A stretch of DNA of 64,000 nucleotides. Source: Intrasporangium flavum. GTDB taxonomy: Bacteria > Actinomycetota > Actinomycetes > Actinomycetales > Dermatophilaceae. The notes beneath the pieces are model-generated. The model was not told the origin of the DNA. It saw only the letters and a program-made list of their open reading frames with translations, and did no database searches. The DNA lies in contig NZ_MLJO01000003.1 in NCBI RefSeq assembly GCF_001956915.1, positions 248,001 to 312,000 on the forward strand. Reading direction: 5' to 3'. Position numbers and translations under genes: made by a program. This document shows positions 7,438 through 15,009 of the stretch, piece by piece. How positions within the stretch are numbered: position 1 is the first letter of the stretch; every line of letters begins with the position of its first letter.

Positions 7438-9234
7438 GTGACGCGATCAGCAACCCAGACCCTCACGACCGACACCGCGGCGGGCGTCCGCGAGGCAGCC
7501 AGCCCGATCCACGCCGCCGACCGCCCCGACGCGGCGTGGTGGCGCCAGGCCGTGATCTACCAGATCTACCCCCGCTCCTGGAGCGACGCGAACGGTGACG
7601 GCATCGGCGACCTGCCGGGCATCACCGCGCGGCTGCCCCACCTGAGCGCCCTCGGCGTCGACGCGATCTGGCTCTCGCCGTTCTACACCTCGCCGCAGGC
7701 CGACGCCGGCTACGACGTCGCCGACTACCGCGACGTCGACCCGATCTTCGGCACCCTTGCCGACGCCGACGCCATGATCGCCCGCGCCCACGAGCTCGGA
7801 CTCAAGGTCATCGTCGACATGGTCCCGAACCACAGCTCGGACGAGCACGTCTGGTTCCAGGCCGCCCTCGCCGCCGGCCCCGGTTCGGCCGAGCGCGAGC
7901 GCTACATGTTCCGCGAGGGCCGCGGCGAGCACGGCGAGCTGCCCCCGAACAACTGGGAGTCCGTCTTCGGCGGTGCCGCGTGGACGCGTGTCACCGAGGC
8001 CGACGGCCGCCCCGGCCAGTGGTACCTGCACCTGTTCGACCCCAAGCAGCCCGACTTCAACTGGGAGCACACCGAGGTGCGCGCCGAGTTCGAGTCGATC
8101 CTGCGCTTCTGGCTCGACCGGGGCGTCGACGGCTTCCGCGTCGACGTCGCGCACGGCCTCATCAAGGAGCAGGGCCTGCCCGACACCGAGGAGGAGCGCA
8201 CGGTCATGCTCGGCCACGCCGAGCACGACGACGACGCCACCCCGGCCGTCCAGCAGGACGACGCCCCGCGCATCGACCACACGAAGCGCAGCCCGATGTG
8301 GGACCAGGACGGCGTCCACGAGGTCTACCGCGCCTGGCGCACGATCCTCGAGTCCTACGGCACGCCCGACCGCATCCTCTGCGCCGAGGCGTGGGTCGAG
8401 CCGCAGGAGCGCGCCGTCAAGTACGTCCGCTCCGACGAGATGCACCAGGCGTTCAACTTCGACTTCCTCACCTCCTCGTGGGTGGCCGGCGACCTGCGCG
8501 CCGTCATCACCTCGTCGCTGCACGCCGCCGACTCGGTGGGCGCGCCCTCGACGTGGGTGCTGTCGAACCACGACGTCGTCCGGCACGCGTCGCGCCTCGG
8601 CTACGCCCCGGGCACGCCGCGGATGAACGGCATCAGCGCCACCGACCCGCAGCCCGACCGCGCGCTCGGCCTGCGCCGGGCGCGGGCGGCGACGGCCCTC
8701 ATGCTCGCGCTACCCGGTGGTGCGTACGTCTACCAGGGCGAGGAGCTCGGCCTGCCCGACTCCACCGACATGCCGGCGCAGTTCCGCCAGGACCCGACCT
8801 TCGCGCGGACCAACGGCGCCGAGACCGGCCGCGACGGCTGCCGCGTGCCGATCCCCTGGGTCGCCGACGCCCCGAGCCTCGGCTTCGGCCCGTCCGACGC
8901 GACGTGGCTGCCGCAGCCGGCCGTCTACGCCGAGTACGCCGTCGACCGCCAGACCGGCGTGCCCGGCTCGACGCTCGAGCTCTACCGGTCGCTGCTGGCC
9001 GCGCGTCGCCGCCTGTCGCTCGGCACCGGCTCGCTCACGTGGGTCGAGGGCTACGGCGAGGACGTCGTCGCGCTGACCAACGGCGGCCAGGACCGCGAGC
9101 GCGTCCTCGTCGTGGCGAACCTCGGCACCGAGCCGGTCGAGCTGCCCGAGGGCGTCGACGTGCTCGTCACGTCGGGTCCGCTCGAGGAGGGGCGCGTGCC
9201 CGCCGACACCACGGTCTGGGCCCTCTGGGCCTGA
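7438..9234 (+). CDS. Alpha-glucosidase, GH13 family (oligo-1,6/alpha-1,4-glucosidase type)
   Basis: 598 residues from a GTG at 7438; an in-frame ATG at 7378 would place coding sequence over the palindromic operator and is disfavoured. GH13 regions are intact: VIYQIYPRSWSDANGDGIGDL, region I DMVPNHSSD, region II GFRVDVAHGL (nucleophile Asp), region III CAEAWV (acid/base Glu) and region IV LSNHDVVR (transition-state Asp). It should hydrolyse maltose or small malto-oligosaccharides in the cytoplasm; there is no signal peptide. GATGGT 5 nt before the GTG and the absence of a ribosome site suggest a leaderless mRNA. Regulation by a maltose repressor is inferred from the operator. Confidence 0.93.
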   Translation: MTRSATQTLTTDTAAGVREAASPIHAADRPDAAWWRQAVIYQIYPRSWSDANGDGIGDLPGITARLPHLSALGVDAIWLSPFYTSPQADAGYDVADYRDVDPIFGTLADADAMIARAHELGLKVIVDMVPNHSSDEHVWFQAALAAGPGSAERERYMFREGRGEHGELPPNNWESVFGGAAWTRVTEADGRPGQWYLHLFDPKQPDFNWEHTEVRAEFESILRFWLDRGVDGFRVDVAHGLIKEQGLPDTEEERTVMLGHAEHDDDATPAVQQDDAPRIDHTKRSPMWDQDGVHEVYRAWRTILESYGTPDRILCAEAWVEPQERAVKYVRSDEMHQAFNFDFLTSSWVAGDLRAVITSSLHAADSVGAPSTWVLSNHDVVRHASRLGYAPGTPRMNGISATDPQPDRALGLRRARAATALMLALPGGAYVYQGEELGLPDSTDMPAQFRQDPTFARTNGAETGRDGCRVPIPWVADAPSLGFGPSDATWLPQPAVYAEYAVDRQTGVPGSTLELYRSLLAARRRLSLGTGSLTWVEGYGEDVVALTNGGQDRERVLVVANLGTEPVELPEGVDVLVTSGPLEEGRVPADTTVWALWA

Positions 9235-9248
9235 GCCCCGCACCGCGC

Positions 9249-9283
9249 ACGAGGGCGCTCCCGGTCTCCGGGGGTGCCCTCGT
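9249..9283 (+). terminator. Terminator after the alpha-glucosidase gene
   Basis: Arms 9249-9264 and 9268-9283 pair over 16 positions with two G-U pairs and a TCT loop, starting 15 nt after the stop. Confidence 0.8.
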
Positions 9284-9332
9284 CGCGTCCGGGGCCGAGC
9301 GGGCAGGGGTGCCGGGGCGAGCCGTGAGCGCC

Positions 9333-9338
9333 TAGTCT
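9333..9338 (+). promoter_or_regulatory. -10 hexamer TAGTCT giving a likely leaderless glycerophosphodiesterase mRNA
   Basis: TAGTCT ends 6 nt before the ATG at 9345 and no Shine-Dalgarno is present, so transcription should start at or within a base or two of the ATG. The -35 region is not recognisable. Confidence 0.6.
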
Positions 9339-9344
9339 CGCGGC

Positions 9345-10145
9345 ATGACCGTGCCGGCCCCGCGACCCCGCCCCTACCTCGCCCGGACGCCGGTGGCCCT
9401 GGCACACCGCGGCGGCGCGCTCTACCGGCCCAACGTCGGTCTCGAGAACACGATGACGGCGTTCGGCAACGCCGTGGACCTCGGCTACACCCACCTCGAG
9501 ACCGACGTCCACCTGACGGCGGACGGCCGGCTCGTCGCCTTCCACGACACCCGCCTCGACCGGGTCACCGACCGGGCCGGGCTCATCGCCGACCTCACGT
9601 GGGAGCAGGTGCGCGCGGCCACCCTCGGCGAGGGCGAGCACGTGCCGCTGCTCACCGAGGTGCTCGACGCGTGGCCCGCGGTCAACCTCAACATCGACCT
9701 CAAGGCGCCCGGCACCGCCCCGGCGCTGTGGGAGCTCGTCGAGGAGCGCGGCCTGCACGACCGGGTGTGCGTCGGCTCGTTCTCGCAGCGCAACATCGCC
9801 GCGTTCCGACGCCTCGCGCGCGGCCGCGTCACCACAGCGGCGGCGCCCGTCGGGGCGGCCGTCAACCGCTACGGCCCGCGGTGGCTCGCGCGGTGGCTGC
9901 ACTCCCCCGCCGAGGTGTTCCAGGTGCCGGCCTCGTTCCCGGTGCGGGGGCGCGTCGTCGAGGTGGTGACGCCCGGCTTCGTCGCGGCTGCGCACGCCGC
10001 CGGCAAGCAGGTGCACGTGTGGACCATCGACGACCCGGTGCAGATGCACGAGCTACTCGACCTCGGCGTCGACGGGCTCGTCAGCGACCGGATCGACGTG
10101 CTCAAGCAGGTGCTCGTCCAGCGGGGTGTGTGGACCGGGCGCTGA
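9345..10145 (+). CDS. Glycerophosphodiester phosphodiesterase (GDPD family)
   Basis: 266 residues. The active-site signature is present: AHRGGALYRPNVGLENTMTAF (HR with the ENT Glu) near residues 21-41, then HLETDVHLTADGRLVAFHD with the E-x-D metal ligands and catalytic His, and LNIDLKA. The C-terminal GKQVHVWTIDDPVQMHELLDLGVDGLVSDR is typical of the barrel end. It splits glycerophosphodiesters into glycerol-3-phosphate and an alcohol; there is no signal peptide, so it acts in the cytoplasm. Its stop codon lies inside a hairpin shared with the convergent gene. Confidence 0.93.
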   Translation: MTVPAPRPRPYLARTPVALAHRGGALYRPNVGLENTMTAFGNAVDLGYTHLETDVHLTADGRLVAFHDTRLDRVTDRAGLIADLTWEQVRAATLGEGEHVPLLTEVLDAWPAVNLNIDLKAPGTAPALWELVEERGLHDRVCVGSFSQRNIAAFRRLARGRVTTAAAPVGAAVNRYGPRWLARWLHSPAEVFQVPASFPVRGRVVEVVTPGFVAAAHAAGKQVHVWTIDDPVQMHELLDLGVDGLVSDRIDVLKQVLVQRGVWTGR

Positions 10146-10190
10146 CGCGTCGGACGGGATGACGCGTCGGGCGGGATGACGCGTCAGCGC
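10139..10190. terminator. Bidirectional hairpin holding the stop codons of two convergent genes
   Basis: GCGCTGACGCGTC (10139-10151) is the exact reverse complement of 10178-10190. The left arm contains the TGA of the glycerophosphodiesterase gene and the right arm the TGA of the opposite gene. The 26-nt loop holds a third GACGCGTC, and 10144-10185 reads as three imperfect 17-bp direct repeats. Confidence 0.65.
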
Positions 10191-10843
10191 ACGAGGACGT
10201 GCCCGCGGGCCGTCGACAGACGCGTCCAGCGTCCGTTCGTCGACACCGACGCCTCCGCCCCGGGCGCGGTGAAGCCGAGCACGTGCGCGCCGAACGCGAG
10301 GCCCGCTGCCACGGGCGGCACGGTGTCGGTCATCGCGCCCCACACGCGACGTCGGAGCGCCGTGACCGCGTGACCGCCGGCTCCGTCAGGGGTGCCCTGC
10401 GCGACCTGCGAGATCCCTTCGCGCGCAACGGCGTCGACGGTCTCGGACGAGAGCCGGCCGACCGGCTCCCAGCCGTCGCGCGGCGGGGTCAGGCCGCTCC
10501 ACGAGGCCCGCACCGTCGTGGGCGGCACGGCGAGGACGCTCGAGCCGGCGGAGGCCTCGCGCCGGGCCAGGCGGTCGGCGAGCGAGGCGAAGGACACCGT
10601 GGCGTCGACGGCGTCGTCGGTGCCGTCGGGACGGACGGGAGCGACGCGCAGCCCGAGCACCGTGCCCTCGCCGAGCAGGCCGCTGCCCTCGAGCACGGCG
10701 ACGGTGACGAGGACGAACCCGCCGACGACCTGCAGCCGCACGGCCCCGTCGGGGTTGGCGCGCCGCGCGCGGCCGAGGAAGGTCTCGAGGTCGGCGAGGG
10801 CGCGGGGGTCGCCGAGGTCGAGGTGCTGGGTGGAGGTGCTCAT
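10184..10843 (-). CDS. Conserved-type protein of unknown function, partner of the thioesterase
   Basis: 219 residues, no signal peptide or membrane helix. I do not recognise the family. The N-terminus (LGDPRALADLETFLGRARRAN) looks helical and is followed by a beta-rich body with valine-rich strands (AVRLQVVGGFVLVTVAVLEG). It lies 10 bp downstream of a hotdog thioesterase on the same strand and is probably co-transcribed with it. A role linked to acyl-CoA turnover is only a guess from this position. Confidence 0.8.
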   Translation of the reverse strand: MSTSTQHLDLGDPRALADLETFLGRARRANPDGAVRLQVVGGFVLVTVAVLEGSGLLGEGTVLGLRVAPVRPDGTDDAVDATVSFASLADRLARREASAGSSVLAVPPTTVRASWSGLTPPRDGWEPVGRLSSETVDAVAREGISQVAQGTPDGAGGHAVTALRRRVWGAMTDTVPPVAAGLAFGAHVLGFTAPGAEASVSTNGRWTRLSTARGHVLVR

Positions 10844-10853
10844 CCCGCCCGCC

Positions 10854-11357
10854 TCACCGACGACGCCGGAACGGCGCGGGGCCGCCGCGGTGGGCCTGCA
10901 GGGCGGCGCGCTCCTCGGGCCGCATCCGCCGCGGTGACGCGGAGGCGAAGTCGTAGAGGGCCAGCTCGGTCTCGGCGACGGCGTAGACGACCTCGGCGCC
11001 TCGGGTCTCGGTGCCCTCGGGGTCGATGCCCTCGGGGTCGGTGACGATGTAGGCGACGTCGAACCCGGCGCCGCCGACGCGCGAGACCCACATCCGGATC
11101 TCGACCGGGGCGTGCCGGAACCCGAGCGGCCGGCGGTACTCGATCTCGTGGCGCGCGACGAGCACGCCCTCGTCGAGGAGCGACTTGTCGCCGGCGCCGC
11201 TCGCGTCGAACCAGTCGCGGAAGGCGATGACGCGGGCGTCCTCGAGCAGGCGCAGGAACTGGACGTTGTTGATGTGGGCGTAGGCGTCCATGTCGGACCA
11301 GCGCAGCGCCACATGGGCGGCGTAGGGGGTGTGCGCGTCGGTCGTCGCATCCGTCAT
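10854..11357 (-). CDS. Acyl-CoA thioesterase, single hotdog domain (4HBT/YbgC type)
   Basis: 167 residues from the ATG at 11357. The YbgC/4-hydroxybenzoyl-CoA thioesterase core is visible: LRWSDMDAYAHINNVQFLRLLEDARV, with the catalytic Asp in the D-x-x-x-H-x-N pattern near residues 19-26, then VARHEIEYRRPL. It hydrolyses acyl-CoA thioesters; chain preference is not readable. It is divergent from recQ with about 108 bp between starts and is followed by an unknown gene 10 bp downstream. Confidence 0.9.
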   Translation of the reverse strand: MTDATTDAHTPYAAHVALRWSDMDAYAHINNVQFLRLLEDARVIAFRDWFDASGAGDKSLLDEGVLVARHEIEYRRPLGFRHAPVEIRMWVSRVGGAGFDVAYIVTDPEGIDPEGTETRGAEVVYAVAETELALYDFASASPRRMRPEERAALQAHRGGPAPFRRRR

Positions 11358-11375
11358 GGGGCCATCCTCGCAGCC

Positions 11376-11412
11376 CGTCCACATCCCCGGCCGGGGTGCC
11401 CACCCGTCCACA
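11376..11412 (+). promoter_or_regulatory. Pair of DnaA-box-like CGTCCACA motifs upstream of recQ
   Basis: CGTCCACATCCCC (11376-11388) and CGTCCACAGG (11405-11414) are 29 bp apart with GGGG between them. Both match seven of nine bases of the actinobacterial DnaA box TTGTCCACA. The same two-part layout, in the same orientation to its gene, occurs upstream of ssb. Confidence 0.45.
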
Positions 11413-11452
11413 GGGCGCACCGGGGCGTGGTGGTCGCGTCAGCGCCGGCACG

Positions 11453-11458
11453 TAGGTT
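11453..11458 (+). promoter_or_regulatory. -10 hexamer TAGGTT of recQ, likely leaderless
   Basis: TAGGTT ends 7 nt before the recQ ATG at 11466 and no ribosome site is present. Confidence 0.6.
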
Positions 11459-11465
11459 GGGGACC

Positions 11466-13655
11466 ATGCCGAGCATGTCAGCGACCCCCGCCGCCGAGCC
11501 CGCCACCCAGCCCACCGGCACCCCCGATGCGCCGGTGGCCGACGCGCCCGTGGGCGACGGGCTGCGGGAGCGGGCCACCGAGGCGCTGCGCCGGCTCGTC
11601 GGCCGGGCCGACGCCGACTTCCGCGACGGCCAGCTCGAGGCCATCGCCGAGCTCGTCGAGGGGCGCCGGCGCGTGCTCGTCGTCCAGCGCACCGGGTGGG
11701 GCAAGTCGGCGGTCTACTTCGTCGCCACGGCCCTGCGCCGCGCCGAGGGCGCCGGCCCGACCGTCATCGTCAGCCCGCTGCTGGCGCTGATGCGCGACCA
11801 GATCGGCGCCGCCCAGCGGGCCGGCATCCGGGCCGTCACGCTCAACTCGACCAACGCCGACGAGTGGGGCGAGGTCTCGGGGGCGCTGGCGCGCGGCGAG
11901 GTCGACGTGCTCCTCGTCAGCCCCGAGCGGCTCAACAACCCGCGCTTCCGCGACGAGCAGCTGCCGCACCTGGCGAGCACGTGCGGCCTGCTCGTCGTCG
12001 ACGAGGCGCACTGCGTCAGCGACTGGGGCCACGACTTCCGGCCCGACTACCGCCGCATCCGCGACCTGCTCACGTCCCTGCCCGAGCGCACCCCGGTGCT
12101 CGCCACGACCGCCACGGCCAACGCCCGCGTCGTCACCGACGTCGTCGAGCAGCTCGGTGCCGGTGGCCGCGACGTGCTGACCCTGCGCGGACCGCTCGCC
12201 CGGGCCTCGTTGCGCCTCGGTGTCCTGCCGCTCGCCGCGCCCGAGCAGCGCCTCGCCTGGCTCATCGCCCACCTCGGCGAGCTGCCCGGCTCCGGCATCG
12301 TCTACGCGCTCACCGTCGCCGCGGCCGAGGACGTCGCCGCCGCGCTGCGCGAGGCCGGGCACGAGGTCGCCGCCTACACCGGACGCACCGAGCCGGCCGA
12401 ACGCATCCGGCTCGAGGAGGCGCTGCGCGACAACTCGGTCAAGGCCCTCGTGGCCACCTCGGCCCTGGGGATGGGGTTCGACAAGCCCGACCTCGGCTTC
12501 GTCCTGCACCTCGGTGCGCCGTCGTCCCCCGTGGCCTACTACCAGCAGGTCGGTCGCGCGGGCCGGGCCACCGAGCGGGCCGACGTCCTGCTCATGCCCG
12601 GCCCCGAGGACAAGGACATCTGGCGCTACTTCGCCTCGGCGTCGATGCCCCGGCAGGACCAGGCCGACGCCGTGCTGCGGGCGCTGTCCGAGTCGGCCAA
12701 GCCGCTGTCCACCGTGGCCCTCGAGGCGATCGTCGACGTGCGCCGCACCCGGCTCGAGCTGCTCCTCAAGGTGCTCGACGTCGACGGCGCCGTGCAGCGC
12801 GTCCCCGGCGGCTGGACCGCCACCGGCGAGCCGTGGGCCTACGACGAGGAGCGGTACGGCCGCGTCACCGAGGCCCGCGAGCGCGAGCAGCAGCTCATGG
12901 TCGACTACGAGCGCACCGACGGCTGCCGCATGGCGTTCCTGCAGACCTGCCTCGACGACGACACCGCCGAGCCGTGCGGCCGGTGCGACGGGTGCGTCGG
13001 GCCGTGGTTCGACGCCACGATCCCCGACGCGGCCGTCAACACCGCGCGCTCGCGGCTCGACCGTCCCGGCGTCGCCCTCGAGCCGCGCGCCCAGTGGCCC
13101 TCGGGCATGGACCGCCTCGGCGTGCCGCTGCGCGGGCGGATCGCGGCCGACGTCGCGATGGCCGAGGGCCGCGCCGTGGCCCGGCTCAGCGACCTCGGCT
13201 GGGGCCAGCGGCTGCGCGAGCTGCTCCGTGGCGAGGACCGCGAGCTGCCGCCCGAGGTCCTGCGCGCCTGCGTCGACGTCCTCGCGAGCTGGGGCTGGAG
13301 CCGGCGCCCGGTCGCCGTCGTGTCAGTCCCCTCGCGGCGCCGGCCCCGGCTCGTCGAGTCGCTCGCCTCGGGCATCGGCGAGCTCGGTCGCTTGCCCTAC
13401 CTCGGCTCTCTCGACCTCGCCGAGGGCGGCCCCGTCGGCGACCCGGGCGGCAACAGCGCCTTCCGCCTCGCCAACGTGTGGGGCCGGCTCGTCGTCGGTC
13501 CCGAGCTCGCGGGACGGCTCGACGGCGTGCCCGGACCGGTGCTGCTCGTCGACGACGTCGCCGACTCCCGCTGGACCCTCACCGTGTGCTCCGGCCTGCT
13601 CCGCGAGGCCGGGGCCCCGGAGGTGCTGCCCCTCGCGCTCGCCCTCGAGGCGTGA
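11466..13655 (+). CDS. recQ: RecQ-family ATP-dependent DNA helicase with C-terminal phosphoribosyltransferase-like domain
   Basis: 729 residues. Helicase motifs: Walker A in QRTGWGKS (about 74-81), DEAH box with RecQ motif VVDEAHCVSDWGHDFRPDY (about 178-196), TTATAN, and GFDKPDLGFVLHLG with QQVGRAGR in the second RecA domain. A zinc-binding region has the Cys pattern C-x-x-x-x-x-x-x-C then CGRCDGC at about 485-511. No HRDC domain follows. The last 110 residues (about 617-729) instead resemble ComF-type phosphoribosyltransferases: VVSVPSRRRPRLVESLASGIG and a PRPP-loop-like PVLLVDDVADSRWTLT near 692. It should unwind DNA 3'-5' in repair; the role of the extra domain is unknown. Confidence 0.93.
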   Translation: MPSMSATPAAEPATQPTGTPDAPVADAPVGDGLRERATEALRRLVGRADADFRDGQLEAIAELVEGRRRVLVVQRTGWGKSAVYFVATALRRAEGAGPTVIVSPLLALMRDQIGAAQRAGIRAVTLNSTNADEWGEVSGALARGEVDVLLVSPERLNNPRFRDEQLPHLASTCGLLVVDEAHCVSDWGHDFRPDYRRIRDLLTSLPERTPVLATTATANARVVTDVVEQLGAGGRDVLTLRGPLARASLRLGVLPLAAPEQRLAWLIAHLGELPGSGIVYALTVAAAEDVAAALREAGHEVAAYTGRTEPAERIRLEEALRDNSVKALVATSALGMGFDKPDLGFVLHLGAPSSPVAYYQQVGRAGRATERADVLLMPGPEDKDIWRYFASASMPRQDQADAVLRALSESAKPLSTVALEAIVDVRRTRLELLLKVLDVDGAVQRVPGGWTATGEPWAYDEERYGRVTEAREREQQLMVDYERTDGCRMAFLQTCLDDDTAEPCGRCDGCVGPWFDATIPDAAVNTARSRLDRPGVALEPRAQWPSGMDRLGVPLRGRIAADVAMAEGRAVARLSDLGWGQRLRELLRGEDRELPPEVLRACVDVLASWGWSRRPVAVVSVPSRRRPRLVESLASGIGELGRLPYLGSLDLAEGGPVGDPGGNSAFRLANVWGRLVVGPELAGRLDGVPGPVLLVDDVADSRWTLTVCSGLLREAGAPEVLPLALALEA

Positions 13656-13719
13656 GCCGCTTTGTGGGGTGGGGCGTGACCTCGACCCCAGGGCGGCGAC
13701 GACGTCCGCCGCGGGTCGG

Positions 13720-13725
13720 TAGGGT
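13720..13725 (+). promoter_or_regulatory. -10 hexamer TAGGGT of tesB, likely leaderless
   Basis: TAGGGT is followed by 6 nt and then the GTG start at 13732, with no Shine-Dalgarno. Confidence 0.6.
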
Positions 13726-13731
13726 CGGCTC

Positions 13732-14685
13732 GTGACCGACGAGATCACCGTGCTGCCCCCAATCGAGGACCTCATCGACGTCCTGACGCTCAAGGACGTC
13801 GGCACCGCCCACATCGCCGTGACCGACGTCGCCGGGCGCGACGCCGCGGAGTCGATCGGCGCGACGTCCGCCCGCGTGTTCGAGGGCCGCAGCCAGAAGA
13901 TGCCGCACGGACGCGTCTTCGGCGGGCAAGTGCTGGCCCAGTGCGTCATGGCGGCCGGCACGACGGTCCGCGAGGTCGACGGCGACGGCCCACGGCCGAT
14001 CCACTCGCTGCACGGCTACTTCATGCGCCCGGGCGATGACACCCTGCCGATCCGGTTCGCCGTCGAGGAGATGCGCGACGGCCGGTCGTTCTCGACGCGT
14101 CGGGTGCACGCGGTCCAGAAGGGCGCCCCGATCATGTCGATGACGTGCTCCTTCCAGGAGCGCGCGGGCGGCCTCGACCACCAGGACCCGATGCCCGAGG
14201 TGGCCGGGCCCGAGGGGCTCGCCTCGCTCGCCGAGGCCTTCCGCGGCATCGACCACCCCGGCGCCCGGCACCTCGCCGAGGCACGACCCATCGAGCTGCG
14301 GCCCGTCGAGAGCAACATGTTCCTCGACGCCGGCCCCGAGCAGGTCGCGACGAACCACGTGTGGATGCGCGCGATCGGCCGACTGCCCGACGACCCGCTC
14401 CTGCACGCCGCGGTCCTCGCCTACTCGAGCGACTACTCGCTGCTCGAGCCGGTACTGCGGCGCCACGGTCTCGTGTGGACCGACCGCCGGCTGCGCGTCG
14501 CGAGCCTCGACCACTCGATGTGGTTCCACCGCGACGCCCGTGCCGACGACTGGCTGCTGTACGCCCAGGCCTCCCCCTCGGCGATCAGTGGGCGTGGCCT
14601 GTCGATCGGGCAGATCTACGCCCAGGACGGCGCCCTCGTCGCGACGACGGCCCAGGAGGGCATGGTCCGCCTCAAGGAGGGCTGA
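13732..14685 (+). CDS. tesB: Acyl-CoA thioesterase II (TesB, double hotdog)
   Basis: 317 residues, close to the 286-320 typical of TesB. The first hotdog domain has GRVFGGQVLAQCVMAAGTTV and SLHGYFMRPGDDTLPIRFAVEEMRDGRSFSTRRVHAVQ; the second ends with SLDHSMWFHRDARADDWLLYAQASPSA and GRGLSIGQIY. The catalytic Asp/Gln/Thr set lies in the second domain. It releases free fatty acids from medium and long acyl-CoA in the cytoplasm. Transcription probably starts at the GTG. Confidence 0.95.
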   Translation: MTDEITVLPPIEDLIDVLTLKDVGTAHIAVTDVAGRDAAESIGATSARVFEGRSQKMPHGRVFGGQVLAQCVMAAGTTVREVDGDGPRPIHSLHGYFMRPGDDTLPIRFAVEEMRDGRSFSTRRVHAVQKGAPIMSMTCSFQERAGGLDHQDPMPEVAGPEGLASLAEAFRGIDHPGARHLAEARPIELRPVESNMFLDAGPEQVATNHVWMRAIGRLPDDPLLHAAVLAYSSDYSLLEPVLRRHGLVWTDRRLRVASLDHSMWFHRDARADDWLLYAQASPSAISGRGLSIGQIYAQDGALVATTAQEGMVRLKEG

Positions 14686-14713
14686 GGCCCACCCTGCCCG
14701 GTGCCGTCGCGGG

Positions 14714-14923
14714 TCAGTCCTCGAGCCGGAAGCCCAGCTTGACCGTGACCTGCCAGTGCGCGACGGCGCTCTCGGCGAGCTGGCCGCGGATGTCGGTCAC
14801 CTCGAACCAGTCGAGGTTGCGCACCGTCGTGCTGGCCTTGGCGACGGCGTTGCCGACCGCCGCCTCGATGCCCTCGGGAGAGGATCCGACGACCTCGGAG
14901 ATCGAGTACACGTGGTTGGCCAT
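14714..14923 (-). CDS. Dodecin (flavin/CoA-binding small protein)
   Basis: 69 residues, the usual dodecin size. The sequence matches the family: [20 protein letters not shown], the conserved A-x-x-T-x-R-N-L-D-W-F segment whose Trp stacks on the bound flavin, and the C-terminal [13 protein letters not shown]. Dodecins form hollow dodecamers that store or buffer FMN/riboflavin and sometimes CoA. GAGAAG precedes the ATG. A TAGGTT hexamer on the minus strand about 50 bp upstream is a candidate -10. It is convergent with tesB. Confidence 0.95.
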   Translation of the reverse strand: MANHVYSISEVVGSSPEGIEAAVGNAVAKASTTVRNLDWFEVTDIRGQLAESAVAHWQVTVKLGFRLED

Positions 14924-15009
14924 GGCTTCTCGATTCGCTCAGGGCACCCCGGGCTCTCCGAGCCGCCTCGCACCAACCTAGACCCGGTGGCGGGCAGCCC
15001 GCTCGACTC

